Shown here: piece by piece, positions 18,223-28,603 of the stretch
Layout of the letters: every line of letters starts with the position of its first letter
Position numbering within the stretch: position 1 is the stretch's first letter
Origin: Methylovirgula sp. 4M-Z18
GTDB taxonomy: Bacteria; Pseudomonadota; Alphaproteobacteria; Rhizobiales; Beijerinckiaceae
Assembly: GCF_037890675.1 (NCBI RefSeq)
Contig: NZ_CP149574.1
Span: forward strand, 620,001 to 684,000
DNA: 64,000 nt
Direction: 5' to 3'
Notes under the pieces: model-generated
Database searches by the model: none
Seen by the model: only the letters and a program-made list of their open reading frames with translations
Told to the model about the DNA's origin: nothing
Position numbers and translations under genes: made by a program

Positions 18223-19254
18223 GTGACGGCATTAAAAGAGTCGAGCGTCAAGGCACGGGGCCAAGTCGAATATGCGGCAGTCAGCAAATCTTACGGGGGC
18301 ACTGTTGCGGTCGACTGCATCGATTTGAAGATTCCGGCGGCAACCTATTGCTGTCTGCTCGGCCCCTCCGGTTGCGGCAAGACGACCACGCTGCGGATGT
18401 TGGCCGGCCACGAGGCCGTCACCTCGGGCGATATCATCATCGACAATGTCAATGTCACGGATCTGCCGCCGGCCAAGCGCGGCACCGCTATGATGTTTCA
18501 AAGCTACGCTTTGTTCCCGCATCTTTCTTGCCTCGACAATGTGGCCTTCTCATTGAAAATGCGTGGTGTCGACAAGAAAGTTCGGCGGGCCAAGGCGCTT
18601 GAGCTCTTGACGCTCGTCAACATGGCGCAATATGCGGAGCGCCGCCCGGCCCAGCTCTCGGGGGGACAGCAGCAGCGCGTCGCCCTTGCGCGCGCGCTCA
18701 TCACCGAGCCGCAGATCCTGCTGCTCGATGAGCCGCTATCCGCGCTCGATCCTTTCCTGCGTGTCAAGATGCGCGCGGAATTGCGCCGGCTGCAAAAGGA
18801 GCTCGGCATCAGTTTCGTGCATGTGACGCATGGTCAAGATGAGGCGATGGCTCTTGCCGATCTGATCGTCGTCATGAACGGCGGCAAGATCGAGCAGTTT
18901 GGGCCACCGCGTGAGGTCTTCAACGCGCCCAAGACGGAATTCGTCGCCAAATTCATGGGTGGGCACAATATCTTGCCGAGCGATTCCGGGCCGATCGCCG
19001 TGCGGACCGATCTTACGACGCTGCGGCCTATCACGCTTGGCTCAAATTCCGAGCTGACGGCGACGATTCGGAGCATGGAATATCAGGGCACGCATTTTCA
19101 TGTCGTGCTCGCCGCACCGAATCTGCCCGAGCTGACCGCCCTTGTCGGCGAGCAAGCCTTTTACGCCACACCGTTTCAACCTGGCGACCATGTCGCCGTC
19201 AGCTGGAATCCGGCGGACGTTCATCGTTTAGAGCCGCTTGATAGGAGAGTATGA
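18223..19254 (+). CDS. ABC transporter ATP-binding protein (PotA-like, polyamine/opine type)
   Basis: A 343-residue ATPase of the spermidine/putrescine-type importers. The GTG at 18223 (gggag upstream) is chosen because family similarity begins soon after ([12 protein letters not shown]). Walker A is [16 protein letters not shown], the Q-loop [11 protein letters not shown], the signature [15 protein letters not shown], Walker [13 protein letters not shown] and the switch His in [13 protein letters not shown]. The C-terminal 100 residues form the TOBE regulatory domain. It overlaps the solute-binding gene by four bases (ATGA), the first of four genes in the operon. Confidence 0.92.
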   Translation: MTALKESSVKARGQVEYAAVSKSYGGTVAVDCIDLKIPAATYCCLLGPSGCGKTTTLRMLAGHEAVTSGDIIIDNVNVTDLPPAKRGTAMMFQSYALFPHLSCLDNVAFSLKMRGVDKKVRRAKALELLTLVNMAQYAERRPAQLSGGQQQRVALARALITEPQILLLDEPLSALDPFLRVKMRAELRRLQKELGISFVHVTHGQDEAMALADLIVVMNGGKIEQFGPPREVFNAPKTEFVAKFMGGHNILPSDSGPIAVRTDLTTLRPITLGSNSELTATIRSMEYQGTHFHVVLAAPNLPELTALVGEQAFYATPFQPGDHVAVSWNPADVHRLEPLDRRV

Positions 19255-20540
19255 TGACCAAAAATGAGAAGAGGGGAATTTCCCGCCGCAAACTGCTGAA
19301 GAGTGCGACGGCGCTCGCCGGTGTTGCCGCGGGCTCCGGCGCTATTACCGGCTTTCCGGCGGTGTGGTCGCAAGAGCCCAAAGTGCTGCGCTATCTGGGC
19401 ACCGCGGTCAATCAATCGGACGACATTACGAAGAAGGTCAAAGAAGATACGGGCATCACGATCGAATATATTTCGGCGACGACGGATGACGTGACGAAGC
19501 GTGTCATCACCCAGCCGAATTCCTTCGACGTGCTCGACACCGAATATTTCAGCCTCAAGAAACTGGTGCCGTCGGGAAATATTCTTGGCCTCGATGCCAA
19601 GAAGATCAAGGAATTCGACAACATCACGCCCGTGTTCACCAAGGGCGAATTGCCGAACGGCAAAAAGATCGGCGATCAAGGAACGGCGCCGAAAAAGGTG
19701 ATGTTCCTGGAAGGCGCCAACTCCACGACCTTCGCCAAAGAGGTCACCGAATGGGTGACGCTGATTCCGACCGTCTACAATGCCGACACGCTGGGCATCC
19801 GCCCGGATTTGATCAAGCGTCCGATCGATTCTTGGGCCGAATTGTTGAACCCCGAGTTCAAGGGCAAGGCAGCGATTCTCAACATCCCGTCGATCGGTAT
19901 CATGGATGCCGCGATGGTGATCGAAGCCATGGGCAAATACAAATATCCGGACAAGGGCAATATGACGCGCCAGGAAATCGACCTCACCATGGGTGTGATG
20001 ACCGAGGCGAAAAAGTCCGGCCAATTCCGCGCCTTCTGGAAGGATTTCAACGAGAGCGTGAATCTCATGGCTTCGGGCGAGACCGTTATTCAGTCGATGT
20101 GGTCGCCGGCCGTGACGGCGGTGCGCACGAAGGGCATTCCGTGCGTCTTCCAGCCGCTCAAGGAAGGTTATCGCTCCTGGGCGTCGGGCTTCTGCATGTC
20201 GAAAGGTGTGACCGGCAAGAAGCAGGAATGGGCCTACGAATTCGTCAATTGGTTCTTGTCCGGCTGGGCCGGCGCCTATCTGAATCGTCAGGGCTATTAT
20301 TCCGCCGTCCTTTCCACCGCCAAAGCCAATATGGAGCCCTATGAATGGGCCTATTGGATGGAAGGCAAGCCGGCGGAAAAGGACATTCATGCGCCGGATG
20401 GTTCGTTGCTCGAAAAGGCTGGGGCCGTGCGCGACGGTGGATCATACGACGATCGCATGGGTAGTGTGGCGTGCTGGAACTCGATCATGGACGAGAACGA
20501 TTACATGGTCCGCAAATGGAATGAATTCATCGCCGCGTAA
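19251..20540 (+). CDS. ABC transporter periplasmic substrate-binding protein (PotD/PotF-like, Tat signal)
   Basis: A 429-residue extracellular solute-binding protein. The N-terminus has a twin-arginine motif SRRKLLKS followed by a hydrophobic stretch (ATALAGVAAGSGAITG), indicating export by the Tat route, as often in this family. The mature part starts near VWSQEPKVLRYLG and has the two-lobe pattern of family 1 polyamine/iron-type binding proteins: FDVLDTEYF, TLIPTVYNADTLG, INSWAEL-like DSWAELLNPEFKGKAA and SMWSPAVTAVR. The ligand could be a polyamine, an opine or another small cation; not decidable by eye. It is followed after 89 bases, including a strong hairpin, by the first permease. Confidence 0.9.
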   Translation: MMTKNEKRGISRRKLLKSATALAGVAAGSGAITGFPAVWSQEPKVLRYLGTAVNQSDDITKKVKEDTGITIEYISATTDDVTKRVITQPNSFDVLDTEYFSLKKLVPSGNILGLDAKKIKEFDNITPVFTKGELPNGKKIGDQGTAPKKVMFLEGANSTTFAKEVTEWVTLIPTVYNADTLGIRPDLIKRPIDSWAELLNPEFKGKAAILNIPSIGIMDAAMVIEAMGKYKYPDKGNMTRQEIDLTMGVMTEAKKSGQFRAFWKDFNESVNLMASGETVIQSMWSPAVTAVRTKGIPCVFQPLKEGYRSWASGFCMSKGVTGKKQEWAYEFVNWFLSGWAGAYLNRQGYYSAVLSTAKANMEPYEWAYWMEGKPAEKDIHAPDGSLLEKAGAVRDGGSYDDRMGSVACWNSIMDENDYMVRKWNEFIAA

Positions 20541-20577
20541 GCGGAGGGCTGCGCGCGTCGCGCGTGGCATTCGTCTC

Positions 20578-20601
20578 GGCTTCCGGTTCAAACCGGAAGC
20601 C
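20578..20601 (+). repeat. perfect inverted repeat (mRNA hairpin) between binding-protein and permease genes
   Basis: Two 11-base arms (20578-20588 and 20591-20601, GGCTTCCGGTT and its complement) are separated by two bases; realistically the loop opens to about six bases. It lies 37 bases after the binding-protein stop and 28 bases before the permease ATG. Such hairpins commonly protect the upstream binding-protein mRNA from 3' exonucleases or reduce read-through, giving more binding protein than permease. Confidence 0.75.
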
Positions 20602-20629
20602 ATTTCTTAAGGATGCAGAAGCAGCCAGT

Positions 20630-21517
20630 ATGTTTTCAACCTTTCGCACCTCCGGCGTCCCCGCGCGACTTCAGGCGCTGCCTTTCGCGCTGGTCTTTCT
20701 TCTTTTTTTCATTGTGCCGCTGGCCTTGGTCGTTCTCGTCAGTTTCTGGGACTATAACGATTACGCGATCCTGCCGCACTTCACGTTCCGTTCTTATACG
20801 GAAACATTCGAAGGCTGTTACGATCAGCTCCCGAACTTGTGCACCATTCTGAAAACCTATGTGTCCACGGTTAAATTCTGCTTCATTGTCTGGCTTTTGA
20901 CGCTCGTCATCGGCTTTACCGTCGCCTATTTCGTCGCCTTTCACATCCGTTCGACAACCATGCAGATGACCCTCTTTCTCATCTGCACCATTCCGTTCTG
21001 GACATCGAACGTCATTCGAATGATCTCGTGGATTCCATTGCTGGGCCGCAACGGGCTGTTGAATACGACGCTACAATCGATGGGCATCACACATGCGCCG
21101 GTCGAATGGTTTCTCTATTCCGAATTCTCCGTCATTCTGGCCTTCGTGCATCTGTTCACGTTTTTCATGGTCGTGCCGATCTTCAATTCCATGATGCGGA
21201 TCGATCGCAATTTGCTGGAGGCGGCATATGACGCCGGCGCCACCGGCTGGCAGACATTGTGGAATGTGGTCGTTCCGCTCGCCAAACCCGGCATCGTGAT
21301 CGGCTCGATCTTTGTCATCACAATCGTCATGGGCGATTTCATCACTGTTGGCGTCATGGGCGGCGAGCAGATCGCCTCGGCGGGCAAGATCATCGAAACG
21401 CGTCTCAATGCGCTGCAATTCCCGCCGGCCGCGGCCAATGCCGTCATCTTGCTCGGCTGCACGCTTCTGATCATTGCGGCGTTGACGCGCATCGTCGACA
21501 TGCGCAAGGAGCTTTGA
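20630..21517 (+). CDS. ABC transporter permease 1 (PotB-like)
   Basis: A 295-residue inner-membrane permease with about six membrane segments (LPFALVFLLFFIVPLALVVL first). The cytoplasmic EAA loop that contacts the ATPase reads LEAAYDAGATGWQTLWNVVVPLAKPGI. The ATG at 20630 is chosen; an in-frame GTG at 20564 would put the intergenic hairpin inside the gene and lacks a good ribosome site. The second permease starts two bases after the stop, so translation is coupled. Confidence 0.9.
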   Translation: MFSTFRTSGVPARLQALPFALVFLLFFIVPLALVVLVSFWDYNDYAILPHFTFRSYTETFEGCYDQLPNLCTILKTYVSTVKFCFIVWLLTLVIGFTVAYFVAFHIRSTTMQMTLFLICTIPFWTSNVIRMISWIPLLGRNGLLNTTLQSMGITHAPVEWFLYSEFSVILAFVHLFTFFMVVPIFNSMMRIDRNLLEAAYDAGATGWQTLWNVVVPLAKPGIVIGSIFVITIVMGDFITVGVMGGEQIASAGKIIETRLNALQFPPAAANAVILLGCTLLIIAALTRIVDMRKEL

Positions 21518-21519
21518 TC

Positions 21520-22404
21520 ATGCGTGACGGACGCCCCGCATCCTTCTATTGGCTGGCGCTGTTCTTCGGATTGTTCGTGTTGTTCCTGTACGGGCCGACG
21601 ATCACGATCTTCATTCTGTCGTTCCAAGGTCCGAACGGTGGCATGACGTTTCCCATGAACGGCGTCTCGTTGCACTGGTTCGAAAAGCTTTGGGCCGGCG
21701 GCGGCATCGTCGACATCAATTCTGCCTTCCAGCGCTCGCTGGAGCTCGGCGTCGTCGTCATGATTCTTACAGTGATCTTGTCGGTTCTTGCGGGCCTCGC
21801 CTATCGCAAGCGGTTTTTTGGGGACGGATTGCTGTTTTACGTCACGGTCGCGAGCTTGATCGTGCCCTCGATCGTCACCTCGCTGGGGATCGCGCTGCAG
21901 TTCCGGCTGATCGACGACGCGGTCAAGAACTACGCCCCCGCCTGGGTCAGCGATGGCCTCTCGACCACGATGGGCCTATTTACTTCGGGGCTTGGCGCGC
22001 ATCTCACGTGGACGCTACCCTTCGGACTGCTGGTCATGTTCGCGATTTTCAACCGTTTCGATTCCCGACTCGAAGAGGCGGCGCGGGATTTGGGCGCGAC
22101 GCCGTGGCAAACCTTCGCGCACGTGATTTTGCCGATCATTCTCCCATCCGTCATCGGCATCGGGCTCTTTGGCTTCACTTTGTCCTGGGACGAGATCGCG
22201 CGCTCCAGCCAGGCGATCGGCGAACACAATACATTGCCGATGGAACTGCAGGCGCTTACCACGACCGTCACGACGCCGGAGATTTACGCGCTTGGCACGG
22301 TGACGACGACGGTGTCGTTCCTCGTGATCGGCTGTGCGCTCGTGTCGATCCTGATTCTGCGCAACCGCCAGGCCCGATTCGGTTCTGACGCCGGCAAAGC
22401 CTGA
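21520..22404 (+). CDS. ABC transporter permease 2 (PotC-like)
   Basis: A 294-residue permease, last gene of the operon. It has six predicted membrane segments, beginning YWLALFFGLFVLFLYGPTI, which is typical of PotC-type subunits, and an EAA loop LEEAARDLGATPWQTFAHVILPII. A longer open frame extends upstream inside permease 1 and is ignored. Together with the ATPase, binding protein and permease 1 it forms a complete polyamine/opine-type importer. No regulator is attached to the operon. Confidence 0.9.
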   Translation: MRDGRPASFYWLALFFGLFVLFLYGPTITIFILSFQGPNGGMTFPMNGVSLHWFEKLWAGGGIVDINSAFQRSLELGVVVMILTVILSVLAGLAYRKRFFGDGLLFYVTVASLIVPSIVTSLGIALQFRLIDDAVKNYAPAWVSDGLSTTMGLFTSGLGAHLTWTLPFGLLVMFAIFNRFDSRLEEAARDLGATPWQTFAHVILPIILPSVIGIGLFGFTLSWDEIARSSQAIGEHNTLPMELQALTTTVTTPEIYALGTVTTTVSFLVIGCALVSILILRNRQARFGSDAGKA

Positions 22405-22560
22405 CTTCATTTGCACCGCATATCGGGAAATTGTCCGCCGCCTTGGGGAAAAGTCGGCGCAAACGGGTGCCTGTGATAGCGCGAAGGAACTTTTTAACCG
22501 TCCTTGCCCTATTCGGATTGTGAAGCCCTTGGCAAAATCAATAACCGGGTTGCGGATATT

Positions 22561-25206
22561 ATGCGTCTTTCCCAAACGACATATTTGAATGCGGCAACAG
22601 ACTTCCAGTCCGATGGAAATTCTGACGCGAATCAACTCGCCAATGAGGACTGCCGCGCCGAGGAAATGCGGACCGCTCCTGCCGTGCGGCCGATAACCAA
22701 TTTGCAGCCCAAGCCGGTTGCGCCGCCATCGGCGGAGAATGTGACTTCGCCGGGCTGGCAGAAGGCTTTTTTGATGGGCCCGAATGTCCGTTTTACCCGT
22801 ACGCGGGAAGTAGACATCGTTGGCCGCCGACCGTCTGCCGAATCGTTGCCCGTGGAGCGGCCATCGACCGGGACGGAGTCCGACGTGCAAGGCAGCGAAA
22901 CTCCGGCGACGGAACCGCCTGTTTCGGCCGCCGCGCCCGGAGCGGAATTGGCCGTCGAAAATGCAGCACCTCCCTCGACTATTTTGGAGGCTTCTTCACA
23001 TGTGCCGGGCTCCGTTGCCGCACGCGCATCTGAATCGCGCTTTACCCATCTGTCCGACTTCGCCTTCTGGGATGCGATGCCTTTCGAGGGCGAGTTCGTG
23101 TCCGCGATCAAGGGCGCGCCGGTTCAGTCGCTGGTCATTCCCGAGATCGACGTCGAGGCTGAAGCGATCGTCGCGAAATATCGGGTTGTCGAATGCCGCC
23201 GGCCCGCACCGGCGATGAATGCGCCGCAAGTGGCCGAGGTGCCGCCCGCTGCCGTTACAACCGCCTTGGTTCAGGACGATCATGTCGCCGAGACGGCGCC
23301 GATCGAGATGCCCGTGACAGCGGAGCCCGTCGCCCCAGACGCGCCGATGGAAATGGAGCCGGGTGCTGCTGCCGAATTCGAGCCAACGGTTCCGCAAACC
23401 GGCCCGGCAGATGTCTTTGCCGCGGACGCCGAGGCGGCGGCTGAAATTCCTTCCGCTGCCATTCCGGAAGCGGAGCCGATGTTTGCGAATATTCCGACGC
23501 AGCCGGTATTCGAACCAGTCACAGAAACGGAAACGGCTGCTCCTGCCGTTGAAGCGGCGCCCCGCTATGTGAGCGCCGAGCCGATCACCATCGTGCCGCG
23601 CAGGCACCCTGCCTTGCCGCCGGTCGAGGGGTGGCCCGCTGCCGCTGCTGGCTCTGCGGAATACGAGTTTCCGCCACGCGACCTGCTGCAAGAGCCCGTC
23701 GTCCGGTCCGCCGTGATCATGACGCAGGAAACGTTGGAGCAGAACGCCGGTCTGCTGGAAAGCGTGCTGGAGGATTTCGGCGTCAAGGGCGAGATCATCC
23801 ACGTCCGGCCCGGCCCGGTGGTGACGCTCTACGAATTCGAACCGGCCCCCGGGGTGAAATCTTCGCGCGTCATCAATCTCGCGGACGATATCGCCCGTTC
23901 GATGTCCGCGCTCTCGGCCCGCGTCGCCGTTGTTCCAGGCCGCAATGTCATCGGCATCGAACTGCCGAACAACGTCCGCGAGACGGTCTATTTCCGCGAG
24001 ATGATCGAATCGCCCGATTTCGAACGAAGCGGTTACAAGCTGGCACTCGGCCTCGGCAAAACCATTGGCGGCGAGCCGGTCATCGCGGAGCTCGCCAAGA
24101 TGCCTCATCTGCTAGTCGCCGGCACCACCGGCTCGGGCAAGTCCGTTGCCATCAACACGATGATCCTGTCGCTGCTCTACCGCATGACGCCGGAGCAATG
24201 CCGTTTGATCATGGTGGACCCGAAGATGCTGGAACTGTCCGTTTATGACGGCATCCCGCACTTGCTGACGCCCGTCGTGACCGACCCGAAGAAGGCCGTG
24301 ATGGCGCTGAAATGGGCGGTGCGCGAGATGGAGGATCGCTACCGGAAGATGTCGCGCCTCGGGGTGCGCAATATCGACGGATACAACAGCCGTGTCGCGG
24401 TCGCGCGCGAAAAGGGCGAGACGATCCACGTGATGGTCCAGACTGGGTTCGACAAGAGCACGGGCGCGCCGATCGAGCAAAGCCAGGAAATGGACCTGGC
24501 GGCGATGCCTTATATCGTCGTGATCGTCGACGAGATGGCAGACCTGATGATGGTCGCCGGCAAGGAGATCGAAGGCGCAATCCAGCGTCTGGCGCAAATG
24601 GCGCGCGCTGCCGGCATCCATCTCATCATGGCGACCCAGCGTCCCTCCGTCGATGTCATCACCGGCACGATCAAAGCGAATTTCCCGACGCGCATTTCGT
24701 TCCAGGTGACGTCGAAGATCGACAGCCGCACCATTCTTGGCGAGCAGGGCGCCGAACAATTGCTCGGCCAGGGCGATATGCTGCACATGGCCGGCGGTGG
24801 CCGCATTTCTCGCGTCCACGGCCCGTTCGTCTCGGATGCGGAAGTCGAAAAGGTCGTCGCGCATCTGAAGCAGCAGGGTCGCCCGGAATATCTCGATACG
24901 GTCACATCAGGCGACGAAGAGGAAGCCGAGGAAGAGGATGCGGCGGTCTTCGACAAAGGCGCGATTGCCGCTGATGAGGGGGACGACCTCTACGAGCGGG
25001 CCGTGAAGGTCATCCTGCGTGATAAGAAGTGTTCGACATCCTATATCCAACGCCGCCTGGGCATCGGATACAATCGCGCAGCGTCGCTTGTCGAGCGCAT
25101 GGAGAAGGAAGGCCTCGTCGGCCCAGCGAACCATGTCGGCAAGCGGGAGATCATTTCCAACAACCGCAACGGCGGCGGGCCGGTAGCCAAAGACGATGAC
25201 GATTGA
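22561..25206 (+). CDS. ftsK: FtsK/SpoIIIE family DNA translocase lacking the N-terminal membrane domain
   Basis: An 881-residue protein (ATG 22561; an in-frame TTG at 22504 is possible). Residues 1 to about 390 are a Pro/Ala/Glu-rich, low-complexity linker without any hydrophobic span, unlike canonical FtsK with four membrane helices. The motor follows: alpha/beta domain with [19 protein letters not shown] and [18 protein letters not shown], Walker A GTTGSGKS at 521-528 and Walker [12 protein letters not shown] at about 652-660, then [13 protein letters not shown]. The C-terminal gamma winged helix (about 809-870, [20 protein letters not shown]) should read KOPS-type polar sequences. It would pump DNA and activate XerCD. 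Alphaproteobacteria often carry a second, membrane-anchored FtsK, so this may be the soluble paralogue. Confidence 0.93.
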   Translation: MRLSQTTYLNAATDFQSDGNSDANQLANEDCRAEEMRTAPAVRPITNLQPKPVAPPSAENVTSPGWQKAFLMGPNVRFTRTREVDIVGRRPSAESLPVERPSTGTESDVQGSETPATEPPVSAAAPGAELAVENAAPPSTILEASSHVPGSVAARASESRFTHLSDFAFWDAMPFEGEFVSAIKGAPVQSLVIPEIDVEAEAIVAKYRVVECRRPAPAMNAPQVAEVPPAAVTTALVQDDHVAETAPIEMPVTAEPVAPDAPMEMEPGAAAEFEPTVPQTGPADVFAADAEAAAEIPSAAIPEAEPMFANIPTQPVFEPVTETETAAPAVEAAPRYVSAEPITIVPRRHPALPPVEGWPAAAAGSAEYEFPPRDLLQEPVVRSAVIMTQETLEQNAGLLESVLEDFGVKGEIIHVRPGPVVTLYEFEPAPGVKSSRVINLADDIARSMSALSARVAVVPGRNVIGIELPNNVRETVYFREMIESPDFERSGYKLALGLGKTIGGEPVIAELAKMPHLLVAGTTGSGKSVAINTMILSLLYRMTPEQCRLIMVDPKMLELSVYDGIPHLLTPVVTDPKKAVMALKWAVREMEDRYRKMSRLGVRNIDGYNSRVAVAREKGETIHVMVQTGFDKSTGAPIEQSQEMDLAAMPYIVVIVDEMADLMMVAGKEIEGAIQRLAQMARAAGIHLIMATQRPSVDVITGTIKANFPTRISFQVTSKIDSRTILGEQGAEQLLGQGDMLHMAGGGRISRVHGPFVSDAEVEKVVAHLKQQGRPEYLDTVTSGDEEEAEEEDAAVFDKGAIAADEGDDLYERAVKVILRDKKCSTSYIQRRLGIGYNRAASLVERMEKEGLVGPANHVGKREIISNNRNGGGPVAKDDDD

Positions 25207-25277
25207 TGCGAGTTTTGTGCGATGGTGATCGGGCATTCTTCGTGTCAATGCGCTTGGAACCGTCTTGGGCAATCGGT

Positions 25278-26189
25278 TCAATAGGTGACGGTCGCGATGA
25301 TCGTGTCCTGGTAGGTGTTGGGTGGCGGCGTCGTTTGGATCGGCACGACGCCGTAGACCGGGATGGTCTGGGTCGCGGCCGTCCCGGTGCCGGAAAGCCA
25401 GTTGCTCGACGTGTTGCCCCATGGCGTGCTGCCGCCGGACTGCTGATAGAGCCCATAGCGTATACTGTTCGAACCGGCGGTCATGGAGCGGGCCGTCGGG
25501 TCGGTCGCGCCGGAATTGCCGCCGTTCAGCCCGATCGTATAGCCTGTGCTTTTCGTACATTGGACGCTGAGGCTGGACTGTCCGGTGTGGACGGTGGTCA
25601 AATCGCCGACGGAACCGAAATTCAAATTGGTCGCACTGATGTTGCAGGACTTCTGCACGATCACCTGGGCGGATACGTTGGCGGTTGTCGTGCCGCTGCT
25701 GAGGATATCATGGGACGTGCAACTGGTGGTCGACCAGGTGGCCGAGCCTGTCAGTGATTGGGTATAAGTGCCGGAAGGAACGCTGCTTTGCCCCCCGAAC
25801 ATGGTGGCTGGGAGATTGATGGTCACCTTCTGGTCCAAGCTCAATGCCACGGCGGGAACCACGATCGGCGTGGTGCTGGACCAGACGTTCGAGGGCGTGG
25901 TCGGATCGTCGAGTTGCCAGGCCACCGAGCCGCCCGAGCCCTGCATCGAATAGGCCGGAAAGGTGATGCACATGTAGATATTGGCCTGCAAGGCGGTGAT
26001 GCCGCAGTCGACGGTAAGCGACGCGTTGGTGTTGATGGCGGCGCCCGGCAGCACGTCGACCGTGCCGAAATTCTCCTGCGTCACCGTGACATTACAGGCG
26101 AGGGTCAGTGCGTGCGTGGGTCTCGGCGCCAGGAACATTCCGGCGAAGGCAAGAAGGGAGAGCAGGCAGAGCCGGAGTGTCCGCATCAT
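25278..26189 (-). CDS. spore coat U domain protein, two-domain tip adhesin (CsuE-like)
   Basis: A 303-residue secreted protein with signal peptide (LCLLSLLAFAGMFLAPRPTHA) and two spore-coat-U/fimbrial subunit domains, each with paired cysteines. The second domain ends with the family's YQDTIIATVTY C-terminal strand. In Csu-type archaic chaperone-usher pili such a two-domain protein caps the fibre as the adhesive tip. The start ATG 26189 overlaps the usher stop by four bases; ATGs at 26195 and 26186 are alternatives. Last gene of the pilus operon, convergent with ftsK and 71 bases away. Which surface it binds is unknown; the Csu tip binds hydrophobic surfaces. Confidence 0.85.
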   Translation of the reverse strand: MMRTLRLCLLSLLAFAGMFLAPRPTHALTLACNVTVTQENFGTVDVLPGAAINTNASLTVDCGITALQANIYMCITFPAYSMQGSGGSVAWQLDDPTTPSNVWSSTTPIVVPAVALSLDQKVTINLPATMFGGQSSVPSGTYTQSLTGSATWSTTSCTSHDILSSGTTTANVSAQVIVQKSCNISATNLNFGSVGDLTTVHTGQSSLSVQCTKSTGYTIGLNGGNSGATDPTARSMTAGSNSIRYGLYQQSGGSTPWGNTSSNWLSGTGTAATQTIPVYGVVPIQTTPPPNTYQDTIIATVTY

Positions 26190-28603
26190 TGACATGTGAC
26201 GGGTCCAATCAGGGGTTGACGGTCGGATCGCGGCTGATAGCCGAAAGTGGCGGTGCAATCGTGGTCGCCGAGGTCGATGGAGACGGTATTCTCGGCCTTG
26301 AGATGCTTGACATAGGCTTGGCCGTCGTAGCCGACCACGAAGCTTTCGTCAGTCCCTTGGAGCTGCCCTTTGCTGCCGGCGAGCAAGTTGACTCCCGCTG
26401 CATCGCGGAAGATGACGATGGCGCCGTCGACTTTGTGGTCGATGCCGAAGGTGAGTGCGACGCCGCTCCGCCGTGCCGTCGAGACAGCCTGTCGTGTTGT
26501 GCTGGCATCCGCGTTCATCGGCAGGGCAAGCGGGTCGATGCCGACGTGATTGTTCTGATAGGAGGGAAGGTCCGGCAAGACATATTGGCCCAGGACGTTG
26601 GTTTTGCCGACGTACCGGTTGTCCTGATAGACCGGCACTCCAGGCACGCCCGTGTTCACCACGGCGAAGCCGTCCTGAATCGTGTTGCTGACGAATGGGC
26701 CGCCGTTGACGACATAGCCGGCCGATCCCTCGATCGTCCCCTGGCCGTTGAACGATTTGCCCTGCTGGCTGGCCTCGAGCGAAACCGTGCCATAACTCGA
26801 GCGGTAGCCGGCATCCGCGATGCGAACCGGGTTCGCACCCTCGTTGTCGCGCAGCCGCCACGACCAGCTATCGTCCTCATGACCAAGCGCATTGCCGATG
26901 TCGACCGATGTCTGGTTGCCGCCATTGGTGAGTGAGCCGCCGATATTGGCATGAACCGTGTCCCCAAGCTGGAAAGACAGGCCGGCGTAAAGCCCCATGT
27001 CGTGGCTCTTCGACAGATTGGCGTATCCGGTCGCGAAGAACGAGACATTCTTGGGAAGCTGGCGTGTCAAAGAAGCGGTAACGATGCGTGAGCGGGTCTT
27101 GTCCGCCTGGACAAGATTGATGAAGCTGACGCCGACCGTGGTAGGATCGAATCCAAGGTCGGTGCTGACGGAAATGCGGTCGAGCTCGCGCGGTGGCCGC
27201 GGGTCGGTCGCAGTGACGAAAGGCAGGCCGTTAAACCCAGGCAACTCCAGCGGGGCGGTAACCGCGGCCAAATCGTTGTAGCGCCCGAAGACGCGCTGGC
27301 TCGCGAGATCGAACGTGAAGTGGCTGAATTGGAGGTTGTATTCGGCGTAAACCTGGCCGCCGGTCTGAGCGCTGTAATGGCTGGCGGCCGCGCCGAGGGA
27401 CAATGTGCCAAAACGGCCGAGCCGCGTCACCGCGCCGAGGCCGCCATTGGCGAGACCGGCTCCGCCTTCGGTGTGGGCCTCCGCCGTCAGCCAGTCCGTG
27501 ACACCGTATCGCCCGGTCGCCATTCCAACCGGATGCCGGTCATAATCGTCGGACAATATTCCATAGTTGCGGCGGGCAAAACCGCTGTCGAGAGCGAAGT
27601 CGATAAAGCCCGGCTTGAGCATGTTGGGCGCGTTGAACATGGGAACGCTCGTCGTCGTCTGATAGCCGGACGCATCAGTTACGACGACGCTCGCCATGCC
27701 GTTGCTGGCGATGATCGGTAGGTTGGAGATATTGTACGGACCAGCGGAGACCTGTTGCGAGTAAGTCTTGACGTTGTTGACGAAGACGTCGACCGTGGAG
27801 GGGACTGCGGCGCTGCCGCCGATCGACGGCAAAGGCTGGGTCACCAGGTCGGAGCGCAGGCTGAAGTCGCGTTGCAACTGTAGGCCGCCGAGCCGTATCG
27901 GGCGTGTCCAGTTGAGACCGCCGGAGATGAAATCACCAGCTCGCCCGGTCATCATCAGATCCTGGCTGGCATATTCGTAAGTCGAATCAAGACGCAGATT
28001 GGACGTCCGCGACGTGACCGAGCTGCCGACGATGGCGGTCTGCGACAGAGTCCCGTAAGGGCTGAACGCGCGCGCGTCGAGCGTGGCGTTCACGCCCTGA
28101 AAGCTGGGAAATTGTCCGATCTGATTCGTGCTCGTGGCGAAGAGGCGGTAGTTGAGGACGGTGCCCCAGCCCGACTGCGCGGGAGGTGAGCGCTCGATAT
28201 TACCGCGGGCATCATATTGGCGCGGCAGGCGGTCGGCATCCGTCACGCTGAAGTCTATTATCTGGTGCGGTTCGTCATAGCGATAGGTCACATTGTGGAG
28301 GCTCGCCAAATCGACGAGCGAATGGGCGTCGCCGCCCGCTGGCGGTTTGAGGCCGATATCTTCAAGATCCCCTTGGGCGATCTGCAGATGCTTGTCCGGC
28401 GTGAGCACGAAGGGCTCTACGAGTTGCGTCGAGGCGCCGTTGATCGAAACTTCGAGATGCAAGGTCATATCCGCTGGCGCGGCAGCCTGATCGGCGGATA
28501 TCGGTGGCAAAAGCTGGGCTCGCGCAGGATTTGCCGTGACGGAAAAAGTCACCAAGAGGCACAATACGATTTCGTGCGTGCGCCTATGGTGGTAATGCCG
28601 CAT
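26186..28603 (-). CDS. outer-membrane usher protein of chaperone-usher pilus (FimD/CsuD family)
   Basis: An 805-residue outer-membrane usher with signal peptide (VLCLLVTFSVTANPARA). The N-terminal periplasmic domain (about 45-150) is followed by a translocation beta barrel with the plug segment PSTVDVFVNNVKTYSQQVSAGPYNISNLPI. The C-terminal domains contain the usher signature region GVPVYQDNRYVGKTNVLGQY and DGQAYV. Length is slightly short of classical FimD (about 850), in line with archaic ushers. It secretes and assembles subunits delivered by the chaperone. It overlaps the chaperone gene by 20 bases and the tip gene by four. Confidence 0.92.
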   Translation of the reverse strand: MRHYHHRRTHEIVLCLLVTFSVTANPARAQLLPPISADQAAAPADMTLHLEVSINGASTQLVEPFVLTPDKHLQIAQGDLEDIGLKPPAGGDAHSLVDLASLHNVTYRYDEPHQIIDFSVTDADRLPRQYDARGNIERSPPAQSGWGTVLNYRLFATSTNQIGQFPSFQGVNATLDARAFSPYGTLSQTAIVGSSVTSRTSNLRLDSTYEYASQDLMMTGRAGDFISGGLNWTRPIRLGGLQLQRDFSLRSDLVTQPLPSIGGSAAVPSTVDVFVNNVKTYSQQVSAGPYNISNLPIIASNGMASVVVTDASGYQTTTSVPMFNAPNMLKPGFIDFALDSGFARRNYGILSDDYDRHPVGMATGRYGVTDWLTAEAHTEGGAGLANGGLGAVTRLGRFGTLSLGAAASHYSAQTGGQVYAEYNLQFSHFTFDLASQRVFGRYNDLAAVTAPLELPGFNGLPFVTATDPRPPRELDRISVSTDLGFDPTTVGVSFINLVQADKTRSRIVTASLTRQLPKNVSFFATGYANLSKSHDMGLYAGLSFQLGDTVHANIGGSLTNGGNQTSVDIGNALGHEDDSWSWRLRDNEGANPVRIADAGYRSSYGTVSLEASQQGKSFNGQGTIEGSAGYVVNGGPFVSNTIQDGFAVVNTGVPGVPVYQDNRYVGKTNVLGQYVLPDLPSYQNNHVGIDPLALPMNADASTTRQAVSTARRSGVALTFGIDHKVDGAIVIFRDAAGVNLLAGSKGQLQGTDESFVVGYDGQAYVKHLKAENTVSIDLGDHDCTATFGYQPRSDRQPLIGPVTCQ

